Shown: positions 46,308 to 57,300 of the stretch, piece after piece
How positions within the stretch are numbered: position 1 is the first letter of the stretch
How the letters are laid out: every line of letters begins with the position of its first letter
Source of the DNA: Nautilus pompilius
Taxonomy: Eukaryota > Mollusca > Cephalopoda > Nautilida > Nautilidae
Direction: 5' to 3'
Assembly: GCA_018389105.1 (NCBI GenBank)
Contig: JACATO010001028.1
Location: forward strand, 124,001 to 188,000
Length of the DNA: 64,000 nucleotides
Program-made: the position numbers and the translations under genes
The notes under the pieces: model-generated
Databases searched by the model: none
Told to the model about the DNA's origin: nothing
The model's input: only the letters and a program-made list of their open reading frames with translations

Positions 46308-47198
46308 CTAAAACAAAAATACAAACATAATTAGTTAGTTGACAGCAACAGCATAAATCAATTAAAATATCTTAATGATAAATGTTTCTCCTCCCAGGAG
46401 CTCTGCATAAGGCATATGATACCTTCCTGCCTCCATGTAAAGACTAAGTTGTGAGTCAGTAAGAATTCATAACAGATAAAAACAATATTATAACCAGTAA
46501 AATGTTTGTGTCAACTTCAAAAATTATTATAATAAGTTTGCTAAGCATGTAGCTGATTTAATAAATGTTCAGTATTCACCAATGTATGCAAATTTTACAC
46601 TCCTAAACAATTTATTAATAATAATAGTAACAAACACTAAAGAATCTACTGCATAACTAATCATCTCTAAACATTTTGTATAATAAACACTGAAACAATT
46701 GCAAAATTAAATAGTATTTATACTATTTCATACTAAATGACAATAAAGAAGATCACTAAACAGCTGTTGAATATCTTCGAAAATATTTTTAGATATATTG
46801 ACAAGAGATTGGATGTATTAATGCAAATATCAAGACTATGCACTTGGTTTACTGAAGAATCAGTGAGTATTCCAGTGAAAATGACAAGTATAGATTTCTT
46901 TCAGATAATTCTCCAAGAGAAATATAAGAAATTCTAAAACAAATGAGATGTTTGAATGAGAATATTAGTACTCTAGTTAATGCTGGTATAAGAGGGCATC
47001 AGTTCGTTTTTTTTAAGCGAGGAGTAAATTTGTTAGCTAGTAAATAGGTACATATTAAATGCATGAAACAGAACAAACAGGTTGTGGAATTAACTCTCAT
47101 AAGTATAATTAAGAATGCTCTGACAGATATTTTAGCCTTACACGTGCCCTATATTAAAGTCATAAACTTCCTGTTGATTCTGGATATCATATATTATA

Positions 47199-47608
47199 CA
47201 GGGTGGTCCGAAAGTCTTGTCACTCCCCTCCCCCAACATTTTTCTTTGAAGTAGTATGTTTAGAAATCATTAATAAGAAATGTGGACAGTAATAAGTTCT
47301 TCTTTGTGAAGGCTGAGACGTTGCATTTACACAAATCAACAAGGCTCTGCTGTGCAAAATATCCCATGGGATGAGGCACCAGATCATTGTGTGTCACAAA
47401 AATTATGGTCGTCATACCGACCTTCTGGATCTTTAAAGAGGCCTCCCCTCCCTGCCTGACTGGTAAGTAATAAAACACTTGTAATATATATATATACATA
47501 CATACACATCTTGTCCCTTTTTAAATGATGTATTATACCTTGCACCACCCTATATCCATGTTTGTCATTTTGAGGGGGGGCTGATAACAAGACTTTCGGA
47601 CCACCTTG
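47199..47608. mobile_element. mariner-type MITE, 410 bp
   Basis: Ends CAGGGTGGTCCGAAAGTCTT and (reverse complement) CAAGGTGGTCCGAAAGTCTT differ at one base over 22 bp, and both are flanked by TA. No transposase is encoded. Inserted in the GBF1 5' UTR intron. Confidence 0.85.
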
Positions 47609-48297
47609 TACTATTAAAACACAAGTCTAATTAAATGTGATAATATATATATAAGTTGTGTAAAACTATCTTTTCACGGGCATTTTGTTTAAATCTCTAA
47701 TAATTGGGGTCGATCGGATTTTCTTCTGCCGACATTTCGCGAAGACAGGTTGATAACCTGACTTCAGGCCTTCAGATTCAAGTAACTGCTGCCGAGGGCA
47801 CAGAGATTTCCTTTCCAGTACGAGTGGCTAATGTGGGAAATGGGAGAAATAATGAATCGGTTGGGGGGGGATCGCAAACTTTAGCATCCCCTGGTCGGAT
47901 CCGAAAACGGACTTGTAACACCACAGATAGGGTTAATCATTATAGCAGCACCTCGCCTCTGTATCATCTGCTGTATGTAGCCCGACGGTTACCGTGCAAG
48001 GGGCCCTCGACATAAACTAAATGCAGGCGATTAGCCGGGCTTCGGGGCAGCAGGATGAAGAGTAGGAAGGGAGGGAGGAAGATTGATGATTTCCAGGGAG
48101 GTTGTTGTTGGGGAGGAGGGTTATTGTCCTCCCTTTCCCACCCACAAAACCCCTCTCCCTTTCCCAGCTCCAGTCAAACAGATGGCAGGTGTTTCAGGTT
48201 GAGCGCGGGGAGAATAACGTACGAAAAAACCGGTCGGCACGAAGGATAAAGCCAGAGGTTTCAGGGCCCCTGATCTAGGGACGAAGGCACAACATAC

Positions 48298-48830
48298 CTG
48301 GTGTGTCGGGGGGGGTGGGGAGGGGTGGGGGGGGATATTTCCGAGGTAAGGTACCGAGTGTTGTATTAATGATGGCTGACGACGACGAATGTTGCCAGCC
48401 AGCCAGCCACGGAGAGAGGCCCTCAGATCCTCCTCACAGGAGCCGCGCGGGCTTCTCAAGCATTTCCGCGGCCAGTCCACCCGGCTGGAAGGATTTCGTA
48501 GCCATTCTGCTGCTTGCTGCCGCTTTTCAAAATCCCGGATCGCGTCGCACAGGCGAGAGCGACGTCGGTTCCATCTTCTTGGCTGGACGTGACGTGGTGG
48601 ATCCCGCAACTTCTGGGGGGAAGAGCCGCCCAAGGGGAGATAACTCCGGGGGGGAGTTCTGTTTATCAAATTTAACCCGAACTTAGCTTCGTTTTTTTTT
48701 TTCTTTTTTTTTTTTAATAAAGGATTTTTCGTCGTTTTTCGGATCAATCAATCAACCCCCCCTCCACCTCCCCTTCTATATTTTTGTCAATTAGTACCTA
48801 ACGGTTATCGCCCCGTGCCGCCATTGACCG
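48298..48830 (-). other. GBF1: Candidate noncoding first exon of GBF1 (5' UTR)
   Basis: The coding exon at 46307 is preceded by a splice acceptor, so a 5' exon must exist upstream. The best minus-strand donor in the CpG-rich block is CACCAG|GTATGT, placing the exon border at 48298. The upper end (transcription start) is a guess, set near a YY1-like motif at 48817-48825. The minus frame joining to the GBF1 ATG is open back to 48747 but has no ATG. Confidence 0.45.
48308..48334 (+). promoter_or_regulatory. G-quadruplex-type run at the GBF1 5' exon border
   Basis: Plus strand has G8, G4, G4 and G8 tracts separated by single bases, ten bases from the candidate first-exon donor at 48298. On the transcript strand it is C-rich. 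Confidence 0.6.
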
Positions 48831-49143
48831 GTGCTGCTACATAACATTTATCGCTGTATCGGCGTCTGCCTCCTGCAATGGCTGCCGGCGACACCCGGGT
48901 TCGGGTTCAGGGCCGTCGGGTGCCTTTGGTGAACAGAAAATGCGAGGCGCCATATCTGCCGCCCACTCGGAAGGAAGTCCGCGGCTGGTGTCATGGCGAA
49001 GAGAGGAGTTCGAGGAGGGAATGGATGGCTCCGCCGGGGGGGAGGGGGGTTGAATGTTCTGCAAACGGCCCTCTCTTGTCAATCGATGGTCGCGAGGATC
49101 GGTTGGCAGAGTCCGAGTATCTGGCGGCACTCGAACTCCGTTT

Positions 49144-49169
49144 GAATGAATGAATGAATGAATGAATGC
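49144..49169. repeat. AATG tetranucleotide microsatellite
   Basis: About six GAAT units inside the CpG-rich region. Confidence 0.95.
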
Positions 49170-49480
49170 TCCCCCCACCCCCTCCACTCAAAGAGAACGC
49201 TTGGACGTGGTCGGACAACTGATGGGACCCTCGGTCGTCACGTGAGTGGGCGCCCGTAACAGATGGAGGATACCAAGGCCGAGAAGGACCGGCCAGACGA
49301 CCAAGTTTGCCGAATGCCTGGCACCAACGGAGAGGCCGGGCGACGACCACCTCGTAGAACCGGTCTACGGTCGGGGTGGGGGGTAATATGGCGTCGCCGG
49401 GACACACATCGAACGTGTAAGCTTAAGGAGAACGCGGGAATTGTTCGTCTCTCGCTGTCCGGAAACTGTTGATGTTGAAA

Positions 49481-51079
49481 TAAGGGCGATTAGGGACATT
49501 CAGGTGGTCAGGGAGAATTTTTTTTTTTTTTTGGGGGGGGGGAGTCGGACACTTGAAAGAAGACCTAACGAAATGGTAATGCCGTAGCCCCCCTGATATT
49601 CCGGAGAACGTCTTAAAAGGATCCCCACCACTCACAAAACTCCCTTAATTTCCTCGAGAAACATCACAGTCCGAAAGTTGGTAAAAAAAAAACAATGGTC
49701 TGCGAATAATAGCAACTTTAAGAGCCTCCTGTGAGCGATGATGATGTTATGGCTGCCGCGCAGTTTTTTTTGCCCTAATAACGGTAAGGGCTGCGTGTGT
49801 TCCGGTCCCAGGTAGCCCTGCAGTCGCTTGTACGGGTTAAGCCGTCTGGTCATCAGTAGGGGCTGTGAACTCCTCAGGACGCAGAGGTTCCCTCGCCTAA
49901 GCTAGTTGACAAAATACTAGTGTCGGTGTACGCTTAGTTTCTTCCATGGACAGAGGGCTTTAAAGATGATGATCAGGGTGGCTTATATTGTAGTTTGCCG
50001 TAATCCAGGTGTTCCATCTGTTTTAGGTATGTCTACATAAAACGCTATTGACAATGAGAGAGAGCTCTTGCTTTGGTTCAGTGGCTGCCCAGCACAAGTC
50101 TCCATGATGTTGTCACATTCTGGAAAACTTTAACACATCGTCGATAATTTTTTTTTTTTTTGTAACAGACAAAAATTGAAATACGTGGGAGGATTCACAG
50201 AATATCAGTGTAAACTAATGTACTCGGCAAGCATTGATCATTACCTACGTTTTCAATGAACTTCCCCCCATCACCGTCTGTAGGTTACTCCCGTAAGAGC
50301 TGTCAGATTTTCAACGACTGATATGGGTTTGAACTCATAAACTGCTGCTTGCTAATTAAACAATCCATCTACTGGAATATAACCCTCACATCAGTGGTCC
50401 TGAAGATGGTAGCAGGAAAAGCCCATCGAAACATTAATAATTTTTATAAGTGGTGATAAAAGCTTTAGAAAATGCCAAACACCAAAGTCAGAACCAGCAA
50501 CAGACAATACAGCATATAATGCTAAAGTTTTTAATGGTTGATCATCTTGAAAGAATCCAAATACATTTTCACCTTACTATAATTTCTGAAGGATATGGAA
50601 CATCAATTTTTCCCTATGCTGACACACTAATGTGTTTGCATATTTCAAGCTACATCGCACATTTATAATTATTCAGTTTTTGTACAGTTTATTTACTTAC
50701 GATTGGTTAGTCAATTACTCAGGACCATTGTTTTCCTTAAATTATCAGATCAATCAGCTAAGTTTTGGAAAAACCCAGAAATAGCAAGTTTATTGACTTT
50801 TTTTTTTACGTATTGAATTTGACCGATCTGATACTTCAGATAAAAAATAAAAGGTACATACGAAAGTGGAATTTCAGCTTTGTTTGCAGACTGTCAAACT
50901 TTCCCTAGTTTGCTGGTATGCATGTCATTTAACCATGTGTTAGAGAATGTTTTCTTAATGACAAGAATACAAGATTAAAATATCCTTCCTGCCTGTCTGA
51001 GAGAGAAAAAACAACAGACAGCTATTTAAAGATAGCAACAACCACCAGTAATTTTGCACAAATGTTAATAAGCAGTCAA
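49481..51079. other. Intergenic spacer between DPF and GBF1
   Basis: Returns quickly to AT-rich DNA. G/T homopolymers near 49510-49545. No gene, RNA or transposon recognised. Confidence 0.45.
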
Positions 51080-51232
51080 AGTATTGTTTTCAAATAAATT
51101 TATTTGTTTTGGATGAAAATTGCAATACTGGACTAAGCATGGCTTTGAGGTGTACAACATATATTTTTTTTTTTCTCTCAATGAAATTATACAGTTTAAG
51201 GTCATGATGAAAACATTTCTTTTGACTTGGAT
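51080..51232 (-). other. Candidate short DPF 3' UTR and poly(A) signal
   Basis: AATAAA on the minus strand (TTTATT at 51099-51104) lies about 130 nt after the stop, in AT-rich DNA. A longer UTR using a later signal is equally possible. Confidence 0.4.
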
Positions 51233-51300
51233 TTACTGCATTCCTTCTGGCTTCTTTCCGCCATGGAATTCTTCTATGCACAAATGGCAACTCCAACTGC
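51233..51300 (-). CDS. DPF exon f (PHD2 end and C-terminal tail, stop)
   Basis: Acceptor TTCACAG before 51300. In the required phase it encodes [20 protein letters not shown] then MQ and TAA at 51235-51233. SWSCHLC supplies the last PHD2 cysteines. The tail replaces the vertebrate LDLLKEKASIYQNQ. Confidence 0.93.
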
Positions 51301-54300
51301 CTGTGAAGAAAGAAAACAAGTGTAAATGTACACGCATGCAGAGAGACTTGGTGATGCACTTAATCTGTGCAGTTTGCTGAACAATCACAAAATATTTACC
51401 GCATTTTCAAGATTTGGTAACAGAAACATATTTCAACTCATTTGGCTTATCAAAAATATGTCCACATACAGATCCTTATAGCTGAGAACCAAGTAGGCCA
51501 AGCTGTTTTCTGTAGACAAAATAAATAAGGCTTCCAAAACAAATCCTGTACAGACAAACAAAACAAAACCATTTATAATATTCTATTTGTTATATAGGAC
51601 ACAACTTTTTCTCAAATATTTATGGGATAATAAACTGATTCTAACAATGGCTGTTGTTCTTTTTGGTATAGCCATTAGCATAAAGTTCAAAGGTCAGAAT
51701 ACCTTTGGTTTTACATGCAACATTAAACAAATTTTCATTCGGTTTACAAAGCATTAGTTTCATAGCATATCTTTTATTTCTTTATTACACAGGATGTATC
51801 CATATCAAACTACTAAATACTGCTTGTATGCATAATGTCTTAGCATCTCATGGCACAGCAGCTCTACCAGTCTACTATCCTATTCTAACAGGTGACTGTC
51901 ATAATAAACCCTTTCATTTTGGATCCAATTAGAAAAGTTAAAGACATTACACAAAATTACAACAGTAATCTTTAGTGAATATTTCCTTTGAAAATCACCA
52001 ATAAAATCAGTCTTGCATTTGTGATTTATGAAACAATACAATCCTTTTGTAAACTATACACAAATGTGAGAGAGAGAAAGAAATACAGTAAACAATAAGA
52101 CTAATAACAATTAGAAAGTCAAACTGTAGCCCTCCCACTCTGGAATTTTTCAAATGGAATGTAGTTTTTTAAAAAAAACAACAATGATGGAGCAAGTCAA
52201 TATTTTAAACCAAATGATTCTTTAAATCATACAAATTAAATTTTAACTTGCTTCATGATTCCAACTATAGAGTGGTAAACATTTCATTCAAGTTGTAATC
52301 AGTTCTCTGCCAGGTTTTAAAGCCATTTATCATAAAAAGTCCATTTCAGAATGCTTTAGCTATTCCAGTTTTTGTTCATTCTTTTCTTATAATTATGTTT
52401 GCCTCAATCTAAAACCATCATTCATTTGGAGTCATCCATTTTTAAAACAAAGTCAGGTGAAGTAGGCTGCTGCTATTTACTGTCAGCCTCTTCAGTGCAG
52501 TGCAGTGCGGTGCTATGCATACACAAGGACGTTAACGGAAATGCAGATACACTATGTACAAGAGAAAGACATCAACTCCAAAAGGACACCAGGAATTAAA
52601 ATACAAAGCTTGTCCACAGAAGAGCATAACAGTTGCATACACAAAAAACTGGCTAATCAGAGAATATTACAACTTAGTGTTTAAAAGGTCACTTTAATTT
52701 TTACGATTAATAAATTTCGAATTGAAAAATATATATCTTAGTCAGTTAAAGCGAGTTCACAAAGGCAAGCGGCAGGGCCACATTTGGCCAAATGACTTAT
52801 TTTTATTAAAAGGTATAATTTAGTACACTATTATCTGAAAAATATAGCACAAAAAAAAAGCCCAAAGGAAACGTGCATAGTTCTCTCACAAGTGGAGCCT
52901 ATGCAATAACTGGTTTGGAAAACTAACTAACAATCAAAACTGAAATAATTTTAGCCAAGGTACATTTTTATGAGACTGTAGTTAGCATAAGTTTGATCAA
53001 CTACATAGTGATGGACAGGTGCAAGAACACAAGACTGGATAAATTGCAAGTTTTTCAGAGCTTGTTCTATTACAGAAATTTGGAGTTGTCGCATGGTGTC
53101 CAAAGAGCGGGATGCTGATTAAAGTCAGTCAGAAAGGCTGTACTGACAATTTCCATATTTATTAGAACCGCAGTCAAGAAGCATAATATAGCATTTTCCT
53201 TATTTGTTTTGTCATATTTAGAATCCTATTCCTTTTAAACCCAGAAACAATTTCCAGCTATTGACTATCCTTAGCAAACATCTAGTTTTAGTCTACTTCT
53301 GAAAAGCTCAAAAAAAAAAACAACAACAACAGTAAACCTATACAGATTTCTTGCTGCTCAGCCATACATAGACAAACGCTGTAAACAAAGCTCGTGATCA
53401 TACCTTCTGGAGGTTCCGATAATGGTGGGTTCAGGCAATACATGTGATAGCCACGGTCACAGTCATCACAGAACAGCAGCTGATCCTGTACAGAGACAAA
53501 AACATGCTTGTTATGCCTTCAACATCTACCACTGCATCCGTTACCAACCTGCTCACCATCTCTTTCCTCTGTGTCTGATTGACTGACTGACTGATCAGGT
53601 CCAAGTCTCAGGGTGGAAAGAAGTCAATTTACAATAAAGGAAGGAAATGTAGGACACACACACACACACACACAAAAACCACAACACAATATGGGCAAAT
53701 GCTAAGTCTAAAGTTAAAACACTTCTTCCTTTTTTAAATAAATTAATTTTAGTTCTCTATGGAGTACAGCAACTTGAGTAACCAGATCTCCTGAAGCTCC
53801 TTTGAGAGTCCTATGTAAATAATAAATCTACTGAAAGCAACTTTTCATGGCTGCCACAGCACTCAAGCCTGTATGATAGTGCGTAGATTCCTAAAAGAAC
53901 ACTGACACTGTCAGTTGATTGGTATTACAGCGCCATGGTTACTCATTTGTTCATTCAAAACTTTGTGAAGAGTATATCACCTGCAATCTATCTATTTAAA
54001 ATATCATCATCTATTTTTTTTGTGGTGTGTGTGTGTTTGTATGCGCGTGCGTGCGCACGACTCCTTTTGGAGAGGGTCTGTGACCTAAAAAAGTCTTCAG
54101 TTAGGCACAAAGACCCAAGTTTTTCCATAGCTATGGCAGTAAGATCTCCAACCCAAAGTCAAGGGCCATTCAAATCATCGCTCCCCCAGCTAGGAGGCCT
54201 GCAATACAAGTCCCCAGACAGTCAAGCCTACCAACCAGATCGGCATTGTTGATCAAGCAAAGCCTTAACCCATAGGGCAAGATGGTAAGCCTAGTCAAAG

Positions 54301-57300
54301 ACCAGAGTGCATCTTGATCTTAGCCATTAAAACCCAGCCAAACATACCATAGTGGGAGTTCAAAATGCACAGTTTTGCTAACAGAGATGTGAATTCTAAT
54401 ACCTGTTGAGACAATCGTCACAAAGTATTTATTTTTCTTTTTTGTTCATTTCCTTTAAGATGTGAATTTGCACAAATTAGGTTTTTTTGTTGGTTTTGGT
54501 ATAAGAGCTGACAACTTAAAAAGCGGCATTTGTTTCTTATGTCCACTGTAAGCATAGCTGAGGTGAATGCAATGTTCAACCAACCAGTGGTTTTAATTAT
54601 TTTAGCAGGGAAACTCACCAGCATAATGCTGGTTAATCCCAAGTTTTATAGATTAGAATCTGACTGCAGGTTTAGCATTTAAAAGGTGTTATTTAGAATT
54701 TAAATCTAAACAATGTGATCCCACTTTCCCTTTGGCGTTAAGATAAACGTCATTTCCATCTAAGCTTCAAAAATTCTCCGACCTACTAACTATTATACAA
54801 CCTCTCAAATTTAAAAACTATTTTAGTCAAAGCGCAACTGGACTTCTTTTACTCCAAAAACTCTAATCTACAAATTCTGTTTAGCTTTTCAAATATTTGC
54901 TAAAAGTGCTGAAGTTAACTGGAAAGGGCATAAGGTTTGGTCTGCACCAATGCTGGATCCCATTAAAGTATTTTACTTTCTCCTATCTGCTAGTACCTGA
55001 ACTAATATAAACAGAAATACGTGTAGCGCTTTATAAAAAAAAAAAAGGAAGAGAAAGCTAAATAAATCAATTGTCAGAAGAAAAAAAAAATCAAAATCAC
55101 ATTGGTATCTGATCATGAGGACATCCCCTTACCCCTGAGAGATACATAAAAATGAAAGTTAAGTTTTTGAACCACATCTTTAACAACAAAGTCTGTACAT
55201 TTCCTTTTTATTACAGTGCAGTGCGCATTATAAAAAATAATCCAAATAATCCAGTCCACCCTGAGACCATCACCAAAAGATGCCTTAATGCCAAGCCAGA
55301 CACATCATGCACCAGAGGATAGGAAGGAAAAAAACAAACAACAACAACGTGCCATGTGGAGGATACAGAGGATCACTACAGAGGCAGCCTCTACAATACC
55401 TGTCATGTCCAGATTTCAACACACGCGTACTCCAATTGAGCTGGATATGATCAGGTCAACGTGACAAGTGTCTGGAAGATACAAGGTTTTAACCACAACT
55501 ACAAGCCCGTGTAATATCACACATGGCATGTTTACATTTAAGGCTGTGCCGCTGTTTCTTGCTTTAAAAAAGAAATAACCCTAACTCCTGTTTTAGAAAT
55601 GCTTTCTTCAAATAAGTATTTAAAACAAAATAAAAAAGAAAAAAGATAAATGTATAATTTGCTCATGCGTTGAGAAAGCAAAAGGCCATATGTGCAAAAC
55701 ATCTCCGGCCTCTCAAACTTTCTTCTTTTAATGTCAACTTGAAAATCTATACATTAGATTGAAACGAGCCAGACACACTGGAGTTACTTTAATTCGCAGA
55801 GAAATCAAAAATGCACGGCCAAAACTAAACCACCTGGGTTGTGTGTTGTGAGGGTTGTTACTCCTGTCATGATGGGATTCCGGGCCAGAAGCCATTCTTT
55901 ACTATTCTTCATCTCTCGTGTACCTAAAGAAAACTGAAGGGATCAAGAGAGGACTTTGGACAGCTTGTTGGCAAGCACATGGCATCTCTGACTGTATTTG
56001 CTGTGCACCAAATTTTTTTTCTTTTTTAACAAATAGATAACTCTACCACCCCACCCACCCAGCTCTTCATGCGAAACCAAGCATGAATGGCGGTACATCT
56101 TCACCCCAAAAAAACCAGGAGGATGTGCCTAGTCTAGGTTGAATAAACCCAAACATACTACATACACGGCTGACATGATGCTAAGTTCAATGTGTGTAGT
56201 CATCTGTAAAAAATAAAAGCACGTTTAACTGTACATACACTAGAATCCTGCTTGAAAGATCATCAACAGTTTATTTAAAACAGTTATCATTTTAAAAAAA
56301 ATTAAACTTCTCTCCTAGTGTTGCTCTTGTGTTTTGTACAAGCTTTGTCGTTACACAGACTGAAGCCTTCTTCTATTTTACCTTCTGTTGGAGTAAAACA
56401 ACAACATTCAGCTCTGATCAGTTTTCTTTTGAATTCCTTTTTTGTAGTATCAGAAATAATACTAACATCAGAAACGCTGTTTAATTATCAACTACTGAGC
56501 CTTTCCAGACCCATGTGGCACAGGATAATCCCTCTTGTGAGCAACTGCTGCACCACATTCCCTCAACAGGGTAGTTTCCCCTTGTAGAGACTGAATGAAG
56601 AAACATTGCCACTTTAGAAATGTTGCCAGATCTCTCTTAAAGTACACACAAGTCTAATTAATCTAAAAACAAAATCCTTTCCCTATAAAAAAAAAGAAAA
56701 AAAGAAATGTTATTTCTAACTGAATGTACAGTTAGAGCAATTCCAACAAGCTAGGACAACAGTGACAACAAATCAGCTGACGATATCACATGAAGCAGAA
56801 CAGTGGCTTTAAATGAACGCCCTGCTAAACAGATAGCAGTGTCTGTGCATCTGAATTACAACTAACTGCCCGGTTTTTCCTTGAGCAGGTAATAGCTTCA
56901 GGAGTTTTGACACAGAGATTCATAAACTGTGACTGGGGCCTGATGAAATCAATTCACCCAATTTATTTATTACTGATCTGTTCAATCATGATAATGAAAT
57001 AAAAAAAAAAAATGTCTGACTGCTTTCTATCACTTCATCTGGTCAGTGAAGATGATCTACCTATGTATAGGGATGACAAAAATAAATTTATTTAAACTGA
57101 TAAATAATCAATTGGCACTTTTCCTTTACACCAAGACTAATATATATATTATTAATTAAAGGAATTTTACATACTAGTATTTCTTTCTTGGAGACAGAAA
57201 AATATATAACTTCTAAGCATCTCTACATCACATTAATCATCAAAAAATGAGTGCAACACTTTAAATAAAAATGTCATATTCGTCAATCATCACTTGCAAA

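Larger units (their letters stand above)
47740..49480. promoter_or_regulatory. CpG-rich promoter region upstream of GBF1
   Basis: A sharp change from AT-rich DNA to GC- and CpG-rich DNA with G-runs, not seen elsewhere in the window, lying at the 5' end of GBF1. It contains a G-quadruplex-type run (48308-48334), a YY1-like GCCGCCATT (48817-48825, AATGGCGGC on the GBF1 strand) and an AATGA tetranucleotide repeat. No TATA box is obvious. A good plus-strand donor (CCGAG|GTAAGG near 48343) leaves divergent transcription possible. ORFs on both strands here look like by-products of GC richness. Confidence 0.6.

Noticed and set aside
47260..47499. 79-codon ORF inside the mariner-type MITE as a transposase
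   Set aside because: No DDE/DDD motif or helix-turn-helix; too short, and it contains a TA microsatellite.
48303..48686. 127-codon plus-strand ORF starting in the CpG-rich block
   Set aside because: Composition follows the G-run and GC-rich DNA, with no domain or homology. It overlaps the candidate GBF1 leader on the other strand, so it looks like a by-product of low stop-codon density.
48837..49407. Overlapping ORFs of 91-138 codons on both strands
   Set aside because: Several frames are open at once in GC-rich DNA, including across a tetranucleotide repeat. Nothing resembles a known protein.
54080..54252. Plus-strand ORF 53935-54252 as a gene
   Set aside because: Begins in a GT microsatellite and runs into repeat-like DNA, with no conserved domain.
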